A stretch of 64,000 nt of DNA from Polaribacter sp. BM10 (GTDB taxonomy: Bacteria; Bacteroidota; Bacteroidia; Flavobacteriales; Flavobacteriaceae), in assembly GCF_002005425.1 (NCBI RefSeq), contig NZ_CP019704.1, forward strand, positions 2,810,001 to 2,874,000, written 5' to 3'. The translations under genes were made by a program, and so were the position numbers. The notes under the pieces are model-generated. The model saw only the letters and a program-made list of their open reading frames with translations. It had not been told where the DNA came from and did not search any database. Below, in pieces: positions 1-11,286 of this stretch. Numbering within the stretch: position 1 is the first letter of the stretch; every line of letters starts with the position of its first letter.

Positions 1-119
1 TATGGAAAATGAAGTAAGTTAAAAAGTAATTATGTCTATGTTTTACTAATAGAAGTCCATTTTTTAGTTAGTTAAATTGGGTAGTTTTATATCAAACATT
101 TTTAACTAAACACTTTATT
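1..119. other. left-edge non-coding leader
   Basis: No gene can be supported here. Short frames from the left edge stop within about 22 bases, so the end of an upstream gene could lie in the first bases but cannot be identified. The rest is an AT-rich leader in front of the secreted protein that starts at 120. I see no confident TAnnTTTG promoter. Confidence 0.4.
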
Positions 120-968
120 ATGAGACTAAAAATTACTTATTTATTCATTTTGTTAATTGGTTCAACAAACTTAATGTTTGGACAGACTATGGTTAATGAC
201 TTTGAAAATGGTACAACAGAGGATGCACTAACAAATGTAGGTGGTGGTATTACTACTGAAATTGTTGATAACCCTAATGCCAGTGGAGATAATACCACAG
301 CAAAAGTTTTAAAAATTGGTAGAAATGCAACACAATGGTGGATTTTTGCGGGTATCGATGTTGCAGATATTGCTATTTCAGATACCGAAACAAAATTTTT
401 AAGTTTTATGGTTTATGGCCCTAAAACTGATCTAGCTGTAAGATTTAACGCAACAGCTGATGATAATAACGGAACTAATGGAGGTATTATAAGACCTACA
501 ACTTTACATTCTGGAGAAGCTCAATGGGAACAAATCGTGATTCCAATTGTAGATAGCCAAACAGCTACAAGTTTTACAGGTAGCACTCTTTTTAAAATCG
601 TTTTTCACCCAGATATAGCTGATGCAAGTATTGTTGAAGGAGGACAAATTCTAAACGATACAGATAGTTTTTTATATATTGATGAAATTAAAATTTTAGA
701 TAGTAATCCATTAAGCATATCAAACTTTGAATTAAACAATACTATTTCCTTATTCCCTAATCCTGCTAGAAATGTTTTTAAAGTAGACACTCTTAATAAT
801 ATTAGTATAAGAGAGGTTTCGGTTTATAATATTCTTGGTAAACAAGTAAATGTTTTTAACATTGGTGTAAATCAATTTGATATTTCTTCTTTGTCTGCAG
901 GAATGTATATGGTAAAAATTACAGATAGTAAAGGAGCTTCAGCTTCTAAAAAATTATTTGTACGATAA
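120..968 (+). CDS. secreted jelly-roll-like protein with T9SS sorting domain
   Basis: A 282-residue exported protein. Residues 1-21 form a signal peptide (basic MRLK start, hydrophobic core, cleavage near FGQ-T). Residues about 25-195 look like one beta-sandwich of the carbohydrate-binding type, with conserved-looking segments DFENGT, QWWIFAGIDV and SFLYIDEIKIL; this fold is inferred from sequence character, not from a search. Residues about 205-282 are a type IX secretion C-terminal domain: LFPNPA, then NILGKQV, then LSAGMYMVKITD and a basic end. The protein is therefore expected to cross the outer membrane and be surface-bound or released. A terminator follows at 1011 and a beta-galactosidase gene comes next, so a role in polysaccharide binding or use is plausible. 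The precise ligand is unknown. Confidence 0.75.
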   Translation: MRLKITYLFILLIGSTNLMFGQTMVNDFENGTTEDALTNVGGGITTEIVDNPNASGDNTTAKVLKIGRNATQWWIFAGIDVADIAISDTETKFLSFMVYGPKTDLAVRFNATADDNNGTNGGIIRPTTLHSGEAQWEQIVIPIVDSQTATSFTGSTLFKIVFHPDIADASIVEGGQILNDTDSFLYIDEIKILDSNPLSISNFELNNTISLFPNPARNVFKVDTLNNISIREVSVYNILGKQVNVFNIGVNQFDISSLSAGMYMVKITDSKGASASKKLFVR

Positions 969-1008
969 TTAATAATTACCGTCGAGTTTACTTGATAAAC
1001 ATTACTAA

Positions 1009-4263
<3,255 letters not shown>

Positions 4264-4292
4264 AATAAATTAGGAATAATTATAAAATGAAA

Positions 4293-4333
4293 AACATCCT
4301 TATTTTAATCATCAATGATTAGATAAGGATGTT
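4293..4333. terminator. bidirectional terminator between convergent genes
   Basis: An 11-bp inverted repeat (4293-4303 with 4323-4333) encloses a second 6-bp hairpin (4307-4312 with 4315-4320). It lies between the GH2 stop (4263) and the FN3 lipoprotein stop (4364). T-rich sequence follows on the minus-strand side, so it probably ends the minus operon and may also stop transcription from the GH2 gene. Confidence 0.7.
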
Positions 4334-4363
4334 CAATTAACAAAAAAATACAAATAATATAAC

Positions 4364-5065
4364 CTAAAAACTATTTACTTTAAAGTTCCATATGGGGCTG
4401 TTGGTCTTAGCACCCTTATCATCTTTAACAGTTATTTGCCAGTAATAAGTAGTTTGAGGAGAATCAGCAGTTACTTGTAACGTTGTTTGTTCTGTGTTTT
4501 CTACCATCAGGGTAAGCGCATTTTTATCTTTACCAAAATAGACGTCATAATTTAAAGGATCTTTATCTACATCAGAAGCTGTCCATTGTAGATCTATAGT
4601 ATTTACGCCGTCAAAATTTTGACCAACAAAAGGAGCAACATTATCAGGAGAAAAAGGTAAGTTATTACTATTTGGTACTTCTTCTGTATAGAATTGAGAA
4701 GTAGGAGAATAATCACTTTCTATACCTTTACTACTTTTTGCTTTTACTCTCCAGTAATATGCAATTCCTTTATCGAGTGTTACAATTTTTGACAAAGAAG
4801 TTTGTATTTCAGATGTAATTATAGTAGAGAATTGATTGTCTGTTGCGATCTCAAAGATATACACTACAGAACTTCCGTCTTCATTTGTAGAAGCATCCCA
4901 TGAGAAGTTAATTGTATTATCAATACATAATTGATCTGATCCAGGAAATACTAATAAAGGTGTAGAAGGAGTACTATCTGTAATTTGTCCTAAACCACCA
5001 TCGTTACTTTTAGAACATGATGAATATATAATGCTACAAATAAAAATATATAATAGTTTTCTCAT
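4364..5065 (-). CDS. lipoprotein with two fibronectin type III-like domains
   Basis: A 233-residue lipoprotein. The N-terminus MRKLLYIFICSIIYSSC ends in a lipobox cysteine at residue 17. Two repeats follow, roughly residues 33-130 and 136-232. Each has the FN3-like pattern of a tryptophan strand (FSWDAST, LQWTASD) and a final YYWRVKA or YYWQITVKD strand. There is no catalytic motif. It starts two bases after the stop of the BNR-propeller gene, so the two are almost certainly co-transcribed, and the pair probably acts together at the cell surface. The function is unknown; a binding or scaffolding role is inference. Confidence 0.75.
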   Translation of the reverse strand: MRKLLYIFICSIIYSSCSKSNDGGLGQITDSTPSTPLLVFPGSDQLCIDNTINFSWDASTNEDGSSVVYIFEIATDNQFSTIITSEIQTSLSKIVTLDKGIAYYWRVKAKSSKGIESDYSPTSQFYTEEVPNSNNLPFSPDNVAPFVGQNFDGVNTIDLQWTASDVDKDPLNYDVYFGKDKNALTLMVENTEQTTLQVTADSPQTTYYWQITVKDDKGAKTNSPIWNFKVNSF

Positions 5066-5067
5066 AT

Positions 5068-8000
5068 TTATTTTTTTATGATTTTAATTGTTTTCGGCTT
5101 TTCTAAATTTAATCTTGCAAAATAAACTCCAGAAGCTATGTTTTTAACGTCAACCCTTACTTTATTGTTAATTACTGGATATTGTTTTTTGGATATTAGG
5201 CCAGATTCTAGTGAATATAACTCTATAGTTATTTGCTTATCAGTTACAGGAATTGGAACTTCAAAAAAGTTGTCTGTAGGGTTTGGAAATGCCTTAAGTT
5301 TAATTGTTTCTCCTATTGTTTTTGTGATTTTTCCTTCGCAAGATACTTTTGATGCTACTTGAACAAAATCGCCTTCTTTTACAGGTAAACTAAAAGATGT
5401 ACTATACGTTTCTAATACTTTAATAGTGTTTATATACACTGTATATGGTGCAGTTCCAGATTTCAGATCAATATTAATTTTGTTAGATTTCACAGAGGTT
5501 TTACCTGATAAAAGTTCAGATTCTTTAATTTCTAAAGTAGCACAATAATTATATGTTGTATTATCTATACCAATGCAAATGTTGTAAGACCCAGGTTCTA
5601 AGTTTGGTACATTTAAAGTGTTGTCAAAATCATATTTTACACCAGAAATTGTTACATTATAATTATGTCTAAATTTAGTTTCAATTTTTAATTTTCCGTT
5701 TTTACCAACACAAGTTTCATCAACAACTTCAATTTTAAAATTATCTGGAGCAACAAAAATGGTAGAAAAATCTTCGTTAATTCTAAAGTCTAAAATACCA
5801 CTTCCATAGGTTCCATATCTTACTAAATTTTCACTTTCTATAAACTGAACTGCAGAATATCTAACTTCTTTTGGAAGTTTGCTACTATCCATTTTAAACC
5901 ATTTGTCTTGTTGTACAGAAAAAACCCAAGCCCCATCAAAAACACAGGCAGCAAAGATAAATTGTCCATTGGGAGAGGCAGCTAAACCAACTATTCTATC
6001 TACATCCAATCCAGTATTATGATTAGTAAACGTTTTACCTCCATCTGTAGAAATTAAAAAACTATTACCAGCACCTGCGTAGTAAACTGTAGCTTCATCT
6101 ATTGGGCTGGTTGCTATTGCAGGAGATCTTTTTCTAGAGCTACTAACGCTACCTTTTGGCCAAGTACCAGAGTAATTGGATTTTGAAAAGTTATTACCTC
6201 CATCTTCAGAATACATCAGTTTACCAGAAGCTAAGGCTACATACCATCTATTTGTATTTTTTGATGAATAGCCAAAACTAAGCGTAGATTCGGGAAAAAC
6301 AAAAGGATGTAATGTCCTTTTTATTTCGCTCCCATCATATGAAATTTTTTGTAATTGATTACCCCAAGGAATATAAACAGCATCTTCAGTACTATTTGGA
6401 GAGGCAACCATCATTGTAGCCGTCCAGTTATCGTAAAAATCTTTTTTAGAAACTGCTCTAATATCGCCACCACCTACTACAGGACTTCTACCAATTGTAC
6501 CATAATAATACCAATACCAAGCAGATTCTCCACCTTTGGCTGTAGCAACTCTTAATACATCGGTATTTGCTTCTCTTAATGCTGGTGAAACAAAACCTTC
6601 TTCTCCTTTGTCATCTCCTAATATACTTTGAGAGCCTCTATCTTGATTTCCACTATATATTCTATTGTGTTTTTCACTAGTTGCTGAATCATAACTCATC
6701 ATTGCAGGTGTTCCTTTGTTAATTGGAATCCATGAATCCCATTGTTCTGGAGTCGAAGAGTAAAAAGAACCAAAATCAAATCCACCAAATGTAAAGAAAG
6801 TTCCATCTTCTTTTTCATAAGACCTCATATGTTGTAGATCCCAAACATGATCTATTGGTGGGAGTTTATTACCGTTATTAACCCAAGTGTTACCATAGTC
6901 AAATGAAATATGTAACCTTGTAAAACCAGAAAAACAAATGTTTGGTTTAGTAGGATGTATATCTATTATATCTCTATCTTGTGGGGTACTTCCGGTTTTT
7001 GTCCAAGAACTACCTTCATCAGTTGAGTAGTAAATTGTGTTATTGTTATAGCTAACATAAATAGTTGTTCTACCATTAACAGTAGCACCTTTTAAAGAGG
7101 TTACAGCGTCTAAACCAGGATAAGTTTCGCTTAATAAAGTAAAATCTGAGTCGTTTTCCTCCATTTTATATATTGATAAACTTTTATCGCTATTTCTTAA
7201 TGCAAAATAATATATGGTGTTACTTCCATAGGGTTTAAGTATGTTAGTGTCATAAGCAGGAGAGTAAACAACAACATTAGATTCACGATAATTTAACCCA
7301 TAATCATCAGAGATATATACTACATCTTTCCAACCTGTTGTGTTTTTTTGATTACCAAAAGCAACAATTCTTTTTCCAGTTGCTGTTTCTGTTACAAGAG
7401 TTTTGTAGTTATTTCCGTTTGTAAAAAATGCACCATTTGCAGTTATCCATGTTCTTCCTTCATCATCAGAAAATTCCATACCTCCGTTTTTCTGTTGATG
7501 CAATAATCTAAACGAACCATCTGGTAAGTTAACGCCGTTAAAATGCAAACCTGCAAGTCTAAAATTATTATTTGAAAAACTTTTTTGATCATTTCTTAAA
7601 AGCCACTGATTTTCTGCGTCTTCATCTATTTTATAGAGATGACCAGCAAAAGAAACAATATAAAAATTTTCATTTACGGGGTCATAAACAGAACCATCTG
7701 CTCTAAATCCACTTTTATCAAATAAGGTGAATTCTTTTTGATCCCAAAAACCAGATAAGGTATTGTTAGCATAAAAATCTTCTTCAGCCAAAGAAGATGT
7801 TAGTATATTTTTTGCAGCCTTTTCTTTATATGCTACGAAGTTTTGTTCACTATTAAATTTAAAACCTGAAGCATTTAGTTTCGTAAACCATTTATTATAG
7901 TCTTCTAATTCTTTACCTTGAAGTTTAGAAGGATCAAAAATTGCTGGATGACCATCTTTTTCCATAGCCATTTCAAAAGCAATTTCTTCCTCGGTTTCTT

Positions 8001-8142
8001 CATAATCTTCACCATATTCTTTATGGTATTCATCAGTATCATGACTTATACTTTCACCTAATATATTATTGTTTATTAGAATTAATATTAAGAAAGTTGA
8101 AATGGAAATAAAGCTTAGAAATTTAAAAGTATTTTTTTTCAT
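5068..8142 (-). CDS. large secreted BNR/sortilin-type beta-propeller with T9SS domain
   Basis: A 1024-residue secreted protein. The frame opens at 8190, but the ATG at 8142 directly precedes a signal peptide (MKKNTFKFLSFISISTF), so I choose it. After an acidic segment (residues about 35-60, EDYEETEEEI) comes a long region with many Asp-box/BNR repeats (STDEGSSWTKTG, SEDGGNNFSKS, STDGGKTFTNHN), typical of sortilin/VPS10-like or sialidase-like propellers. Residues about 780-940 carry small beta domains, and the last about 80 residues are a T9SS sorting domain (AFPNPTDNFFEVP ... ASGVYFARL). No sialidase FRIP motif is evident, so a glycosidase function should not be assumed. It is the first gene of an operon with the FN3 lipoprotein downstream. 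Confidence 0.82.
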   Translation of the reverse strand: MKKNTFKFLSFISISTFLILILINNNILGESISHDTDEYHKEYGEDYEETEEEIAFEMAMEKDGHPAIFDPSKLQGKELEDYNKWFTKLNASGFKFNSEQNFVAYKEKAAKNILTSSLAEEDFYANNTLSGFWDQKEFTLFDKSGFRADGSVYDPVNENFYIVSFAGHLYKIDEDAENQWLLRNDQKSFSNNNFRLAGLHFNGVNLPDGSFRLLHQQKNGGMEFSDDEGRTWITANGAFFTNGNNYKTLVTETATGKRIVAFGNQKNTTGWKDVVYISDDYGLNYRESNVVVYSPAYDTNILKPYGSNTIYYFALRNSDKSLSIYKMEENDSDFTLLSETYPGLDAVTSLKGATVNGRTTIYVSYNNNTIYYSTDEGSSWTKTGSTPQDRDIIDIHPTKPNICFSGFTRLHISFDYGNTWVNNGNKLPPIDHVWDLQHMRSYEKEDGTFFTFGGFDFGSFYSSTPEQWDSWIPINKGTPAMMSYDSATSEKHNRIYSGNQDRGSQSILGDDKGEEGFVSPALREANTDVLRVATAKGGESAWYWYYYGTIGRSPVVGGGDIRAVSKKDFYDNWTATMMVASPNSTEDAVYIPWGNQLQKISYDGSEIKRTLHPFVFPESTLSFGYSSKNTNRWYVALASGKLMYSEDGGNNFSKSNYSGTWPKGSVSSSRKRSPAIATSPIDEATVYYAGAGNSFLISTDGGKTFTNHNTGLDVDRIVGLAASPNGQFIFAACVFDGAWVFSVQQDKWFKMDSSKLPKEVRYSAVQFIESENLVRYGTYGSGILDFRINEDFSTIFVAPDNFKIEVVDETCVGKNGKLKIETKFRHNYNVTISGVKYDFDNTLNVPNLEPGSYNICIGIDNTTYNYCATLEIKESELLSGKTSVKSNKINIDLKSGTAPYTVYINTIKVLETYSTSFSLPVKEGDFVQVASKVSCEGKITKTIGETIKLKAFPNPTDNFFEVPIPVTDKQITIELYSLESGLISKKQYPVINNKVRVDVKNIASGVYFARLNLEKPKTIKIIKK

Positions 8143-8471
8143 AAATAATGATCTGTTTAAAAAAGTAAACTTATTATAAACTAAGATCATTTACATTAAT
8201 TAAAATACTGTTTATATGGATATTAATACTTCGCTATAATAAAGAATCATTTTAAAAATTATAGAACTTTAATAATTAAAATTTAGACAATCACTAAGAA
8301 GGAGAATATAAATGATTTAAATATTCTATGGATTAAGAATAGACATTTACATTATTTTTTCTATAGGATTTGTATTTGATGTTTGGATTTAGATGTACTT
8401 CAGCAGGCCTTCTAAGATCGAGACAAAAAGGTGTTCTTAGATTATTATAAATATATACAGCTTATAAGTCA

Positions 8472-8687
8472 TATCTCTTGCTATTGTAGTGTTTTTGATG
8501 GTTTGCTGTATTTGTAGATTACTTCATAGTCTTCTTTTGATGCATTCTAAACTTACTTCAAAATAGAAATAATTCACTAAAAAACCTCACAACATGATTT
8601 TAATGAAGAGTTTTTATTATTTGAGTTTACCACTTTACCACTTTACCACTTTACCACTAAAATAATCGCTGTATCTCTTGCTATTGT
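8472..8687 (+). repeat. 16-bp direct repeat pair, 200 bp apart
   Basis: TATCTCTTGCTATTGT occurs at 8472-8487 and again at 8672-8687, identical and exactly 200 bases apart. The second copy lies between the two blocks of octamer repeats. Function is unknown; it may be a protein-binding site or the trace of a local duplication. Confidence 0.75.
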
Positions 8688-8718
8688 TGAGGTTTACCAG
8701 CTTTACCACGTTTACCAC
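8626..8718 (+). repeat. iteron-like array of the octamer TTTACCAC
   Basis: Four perfect tandem copies of TTTACCAC run at 8626-8657 with an 8-bp period. After 35 bases there are three more copies at 8693, 8702 and 8711 (the first ends in G), now with a 9-bp period. Direct repeats of this size upstream of a replication gene resemble plasmid or phage iterons, where the Rep protein binds. This role is inference; the repeats themselves are read directly. Confidence 0.7.
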
Positions 8719-8756
8719 TCCCTATAAGTATTAATATATTTTGAGGGTAATTCCCT

Positions 8757-8970
8757 AAACAGCGAGTTAAATCTGATGACCTTATAAGAAATAAATAATT
8801 GTAAAGTTAAGGGATACTAACTTCATATTGAAAATTATCCAAACAGCGATTAAAGACTGATAGCCTTATAAATATATATCTAAGTGTATGATTTTTTTGT
8901 AGGATCAATTGCTACTTCTTGTTAATTGGAAAATTCTCCACAGCTAATAAAAGTTGAAGACCTTACACTA
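8757..8970 (+). repeat. three diverged direct-repeat units upstream of primase
   Basis: Units begin at 8757 (AAACAGCGAGTTAAA), 8841 (AAACAGCGATTAAAG) and about 8938 (CCACAGCTAATAAAAG). Each continues with a TGATGACCTTATAA-like tail (GATGACCTTATAAG, GATAGCCTTATAAA, GAAGACCTTACACT). Spacing is 84 and about 97 bases. The first two are clear; the third is more diverged. They may be binding sites or relics of tandem duplication. Confidence 0.6.
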
Positions 8971-8980
8971 GTGTTTTTGG

Positions 8981-9096
8981 GTGTGCCACCTGAGATTTGT
9001 GTCTACTATATATTACAATATTAGTAGTGATTTCCAACGAAGCACATTTTTTTTGAGTGTACCACTTGAGATTTACCTCTACTGTATATTACAATA
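8981..9096 (+). repeat. 40-bp direct repeat, two copies, before the primase start
   Basis: Copies at 8981-9020 and 9057-9096 match at 34 of 40 positions and share GTGT-CCAC-TGAGATTT and TATATTACAATA. They lie 76 bases apart and the second ends six bases before the ATG at 9103. The position suggests operator or origin elements controlling the primase-helicase gene, but this is inference. Confidence 0.65.
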
Positions 9097-9102
9097 ACAT
9101 AC

Positions 9103-10866
9103 ATGATTCTCAACTGGTACATTAAAACGATTTTCAAAACTTTAAAAATTAAAGTCATTAAAAATTATTTTTATTTTGCAACCCACACGAAGAGCAAATC
9201 TATTTTTGCAAGGTTGGAAGCAAGTGTTTGGTTTAAAGGACTAACAAAAAAAGAGCAAGAGACAGTAGAGCTTTTCGCTAAAAATTACAAAGCAGGGTAT
9301 TATAAAGATGGTCCTATCGATTACTGCATCGACTTCATTGATAATCATAAAGTAGAGTTAAGTAAATTATTGAATTTAGAGGAGTGTTTGCTAAAGTTCT
9401 CCTTAGAAGCTTACTTACAGTTTTACTACCAATGGGGAGCCAGCACAAAACCTTTTGGTAAGAATAGTAACAAGAGAGCTGAGATGATAACTGAACAAAA
9501 GCTGATCAAGGAGATGACAGATCCTAATGGGTCCATCAAGAAACTCCTCCATTCAGTGGGAGAAGATTTATCGGCAGTAAAACCATTTCTCCCCACCATA
9601 ATGATTTCCTTGGATACCAATACTAGGAATAAAAAGATCATGGAGTTCAAACATACCGGAAGATTCTGCTTTGATTTTGACGGATTAAAAGATTCTAAAG
9701 AGGCAATCTCTTGGATGAATAAAGTATGGCAAGTGACAAAGAATCTAAAACCTAACATGGGATTTTTATCCCCAAGAGGAAAGGGATTTAAGCTTTTCTT
9801 TAAAGTGGATACTTTTAATGAAGAATTCATAAATGATTTCTCAATAGAAGAAAGATCTATCGTGATGAATAATCACAAGATATGGTATGAAGGAGCACGA
9901 AAGGAATTAGCAGCAGCATTTCCAAACTTGGAAGATAAGATAGATGAATCAACTAATGATCCTCAGCGTCTTATGTATATACCTTTTATCTCTAATCCTA
10001 CTACAAAATTTAAGTACAGCCCTATGGAGATCTCCCAGTATTCTTCTATTGTTGAAGAAGAAAAGAGACTGAGAGAGCAATCCATAAAAGATAAAATTGC
10101 AAAAAACAAGGCCGAGATTAAGCTGATCATGGCTGATAAAAACATCAAATCAGAGACTGATGCTTATAATTTTTTAAACAGAAGTAAGAATGAAAGCTTC
10201 AACTACGAATTTGAAATGAACAAGTTAAAGAAGGTAATCGAGTTCATTCTAGAGCTTTCGAAAGAGGATGATAGAGTGAAAGGTTTATTGAAAGAAAACT
10301 TCACAAATTATCAAACCCTCCAAAAAATTAGTTGGGTATTATATGGGGTATTTGGTAAAGTTGCCATTGATGAAATAAAGAAATTGATTCCTGCTGGATC
10401 AAATAAACTCGACCAAAATCATGGTGATTACAGATGGACCAATATAAGTGATAATCAATATAATGCTGATGGAGATAACTCTAGAGCTAATCTCACACGA
10501 GCACCATTTTACAGCTTGATTTTTAAAATTGCAGAGATAAAGAAATTCGTTTTGAGGAACTTCCTCTTTACTTCAAAGGATGTAAACGATTTTAACCTCA
10601 TCAATAAATTTTATGATCAATACAAATACAATTTGGATCTAAAAGGAGATGACCTGAATAACGCTGACGAAACAGCTTTTCTTGAACAACTTAAAAAGTA
10701 TCTGAATGATAAAAAGATACGATTACCGTTAATCAAAGACCTTGAAGAGTTACCTACTGATGTAAACTTAGATCCTAACGATTATTTGGATAAAAATGTA
10801 ATGGAGAATTTATTTAAAGTAAAATATGCTGACAAGAGAATTTTCTCTTTACGCAGTCAATGCGGT
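9103..10866 (+). CDS. primase-helicase exon 1: VirE-N/BT4734-like primase
   Basis: Exon 1 codes residues 1-588 of an interrupted replication protein. Without splicing the frame runs on to a TAA at 10909-10911, giving 602 residues of which the last 14 are intron-coded. The central region (residues about 150-310) resembles the VirE N-terminal / BT4734 primase family of Bacteroidota mobile elements: FCFDFDGLKDSKEA (acidic metal site), LSPRGKGFKLFFKVD, then ESTNDPQRLMYIPF. A coiled, lysine-rich linker (about 315-400) leads to a PriCT-like helical region (WVLYGVFGK). The exon ends in SLRSQCG, the first half of a P-loop that exon 2 completes (TGK). The start at 9103 is the only early ATG, although the N-terminus is poorly conserved-looking. 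No integrase or other mobility gene is nearby, so the island looks like a remnant. The family call is from recognised motifs, not a search. Confidence 0.75.
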
Positions 10867-11286
10867 ACAATACTAAAGACAGTGCCGTCTCAAGATGGAA
10901 ATCTTAAGTAATAAAACATTTGAATTCAGGGAAGGCTAACCACCATTTATCTGTCCATAGATAAATAGATGTATGCTAATCCTGAGCTAAGCTTATCAGC
11001 TAATATATCTATTACAATAGTTGGGGGAATCATTTACTCTATATATAATAAGGTACACGCCCCAAACTATTGCATAATATTTATTTTAATTTGATTTGAA
11101 AGTGCAGAGACTATCCCGAATCTCGATTGAAAATTGACAGATTCATCACGGGAGTAAGCCCAAGTGGGTGGAAGCGAATGTCACCTAGACCAGGTGAAGA
11201 TATAGTCCGATCTTATGGGAAACCATAAGCTGGAAAGGTATGCCCTTTTCCGGGTAAGAAGTAACGCCTCTTACTGAACAAAACCG
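10867..11286 (+). ncRNA. group I self-splicing intron in the helicase P-loop
   Basis: A 420-nt ORF-less group I intron. P1: exon 10862-10866 plus intron 10867-10868 pair with the guide 10882-10888, with the conserved U-G pair at T10866/G10884. P2: 10892-10896/10901-10905 with a GGAA tetraloop. P3: 10917-10922/11175-11180. P4: 10926-10930/10981-10985. The P5 extension has an 8-bp stem (10945-10952/10959-10966). A peripheral stem is 11015-11026/11060-11072. P7: 11109-11114/11202-11207, in the classic context AGAGACTA ... AAGATATAGTCC. Hairpins between P7 and P3 (11114-11168) resemble the P7.1/P7.2 of subgroup IA. P8: 11181-11186/11192-11197. P9: 11212-11218/11223-11229 with a GAAA loop. A P9.2-like stem is 11254-11259/11269-11274. 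The last base is G11286. Splicing joins GGT to ACAGGTAAA in frame. Core pairings are seen; activity and exact subgroup are inferred. Confidence 0.88.

Larger units (their letters stand above)
8191..9102. other. non-coding, repeat-rich leader of the primase-helicase island
   Basis: This 0.9-kb stretch has no convincing ORF on either strand. Its left 400 bases are AT-rich with nothing recognisable. From 8472 on it is dense in short direct repeats: a 16-mer twice, a TTTACCAC octamer seven times, three units starting AAACAGCGA or similar, and a 40-mer twice, ending just before the primase start. Repeat density directly upstream of a replication gene suggests an origin or control region of a former mobile element (inference). 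Confidence 0.6.

Noticed and set aside
8626..8718. CRISPR array
   Set aside because: Repeats are only 8 bases, directly adjacent or 1 base apart, with no spacers and no cas genes.
10867..11286. Group II intron, riboswitch or pseudoknot RNA instead of group I
   Set aside because: There is no domain V-like GAGC...GTTC hairpin and no reverse-transcriptase ORF. The P3/P4/P7/P8 set, with AAGATATAGTCC and G at the 3' end, is specific for group I.
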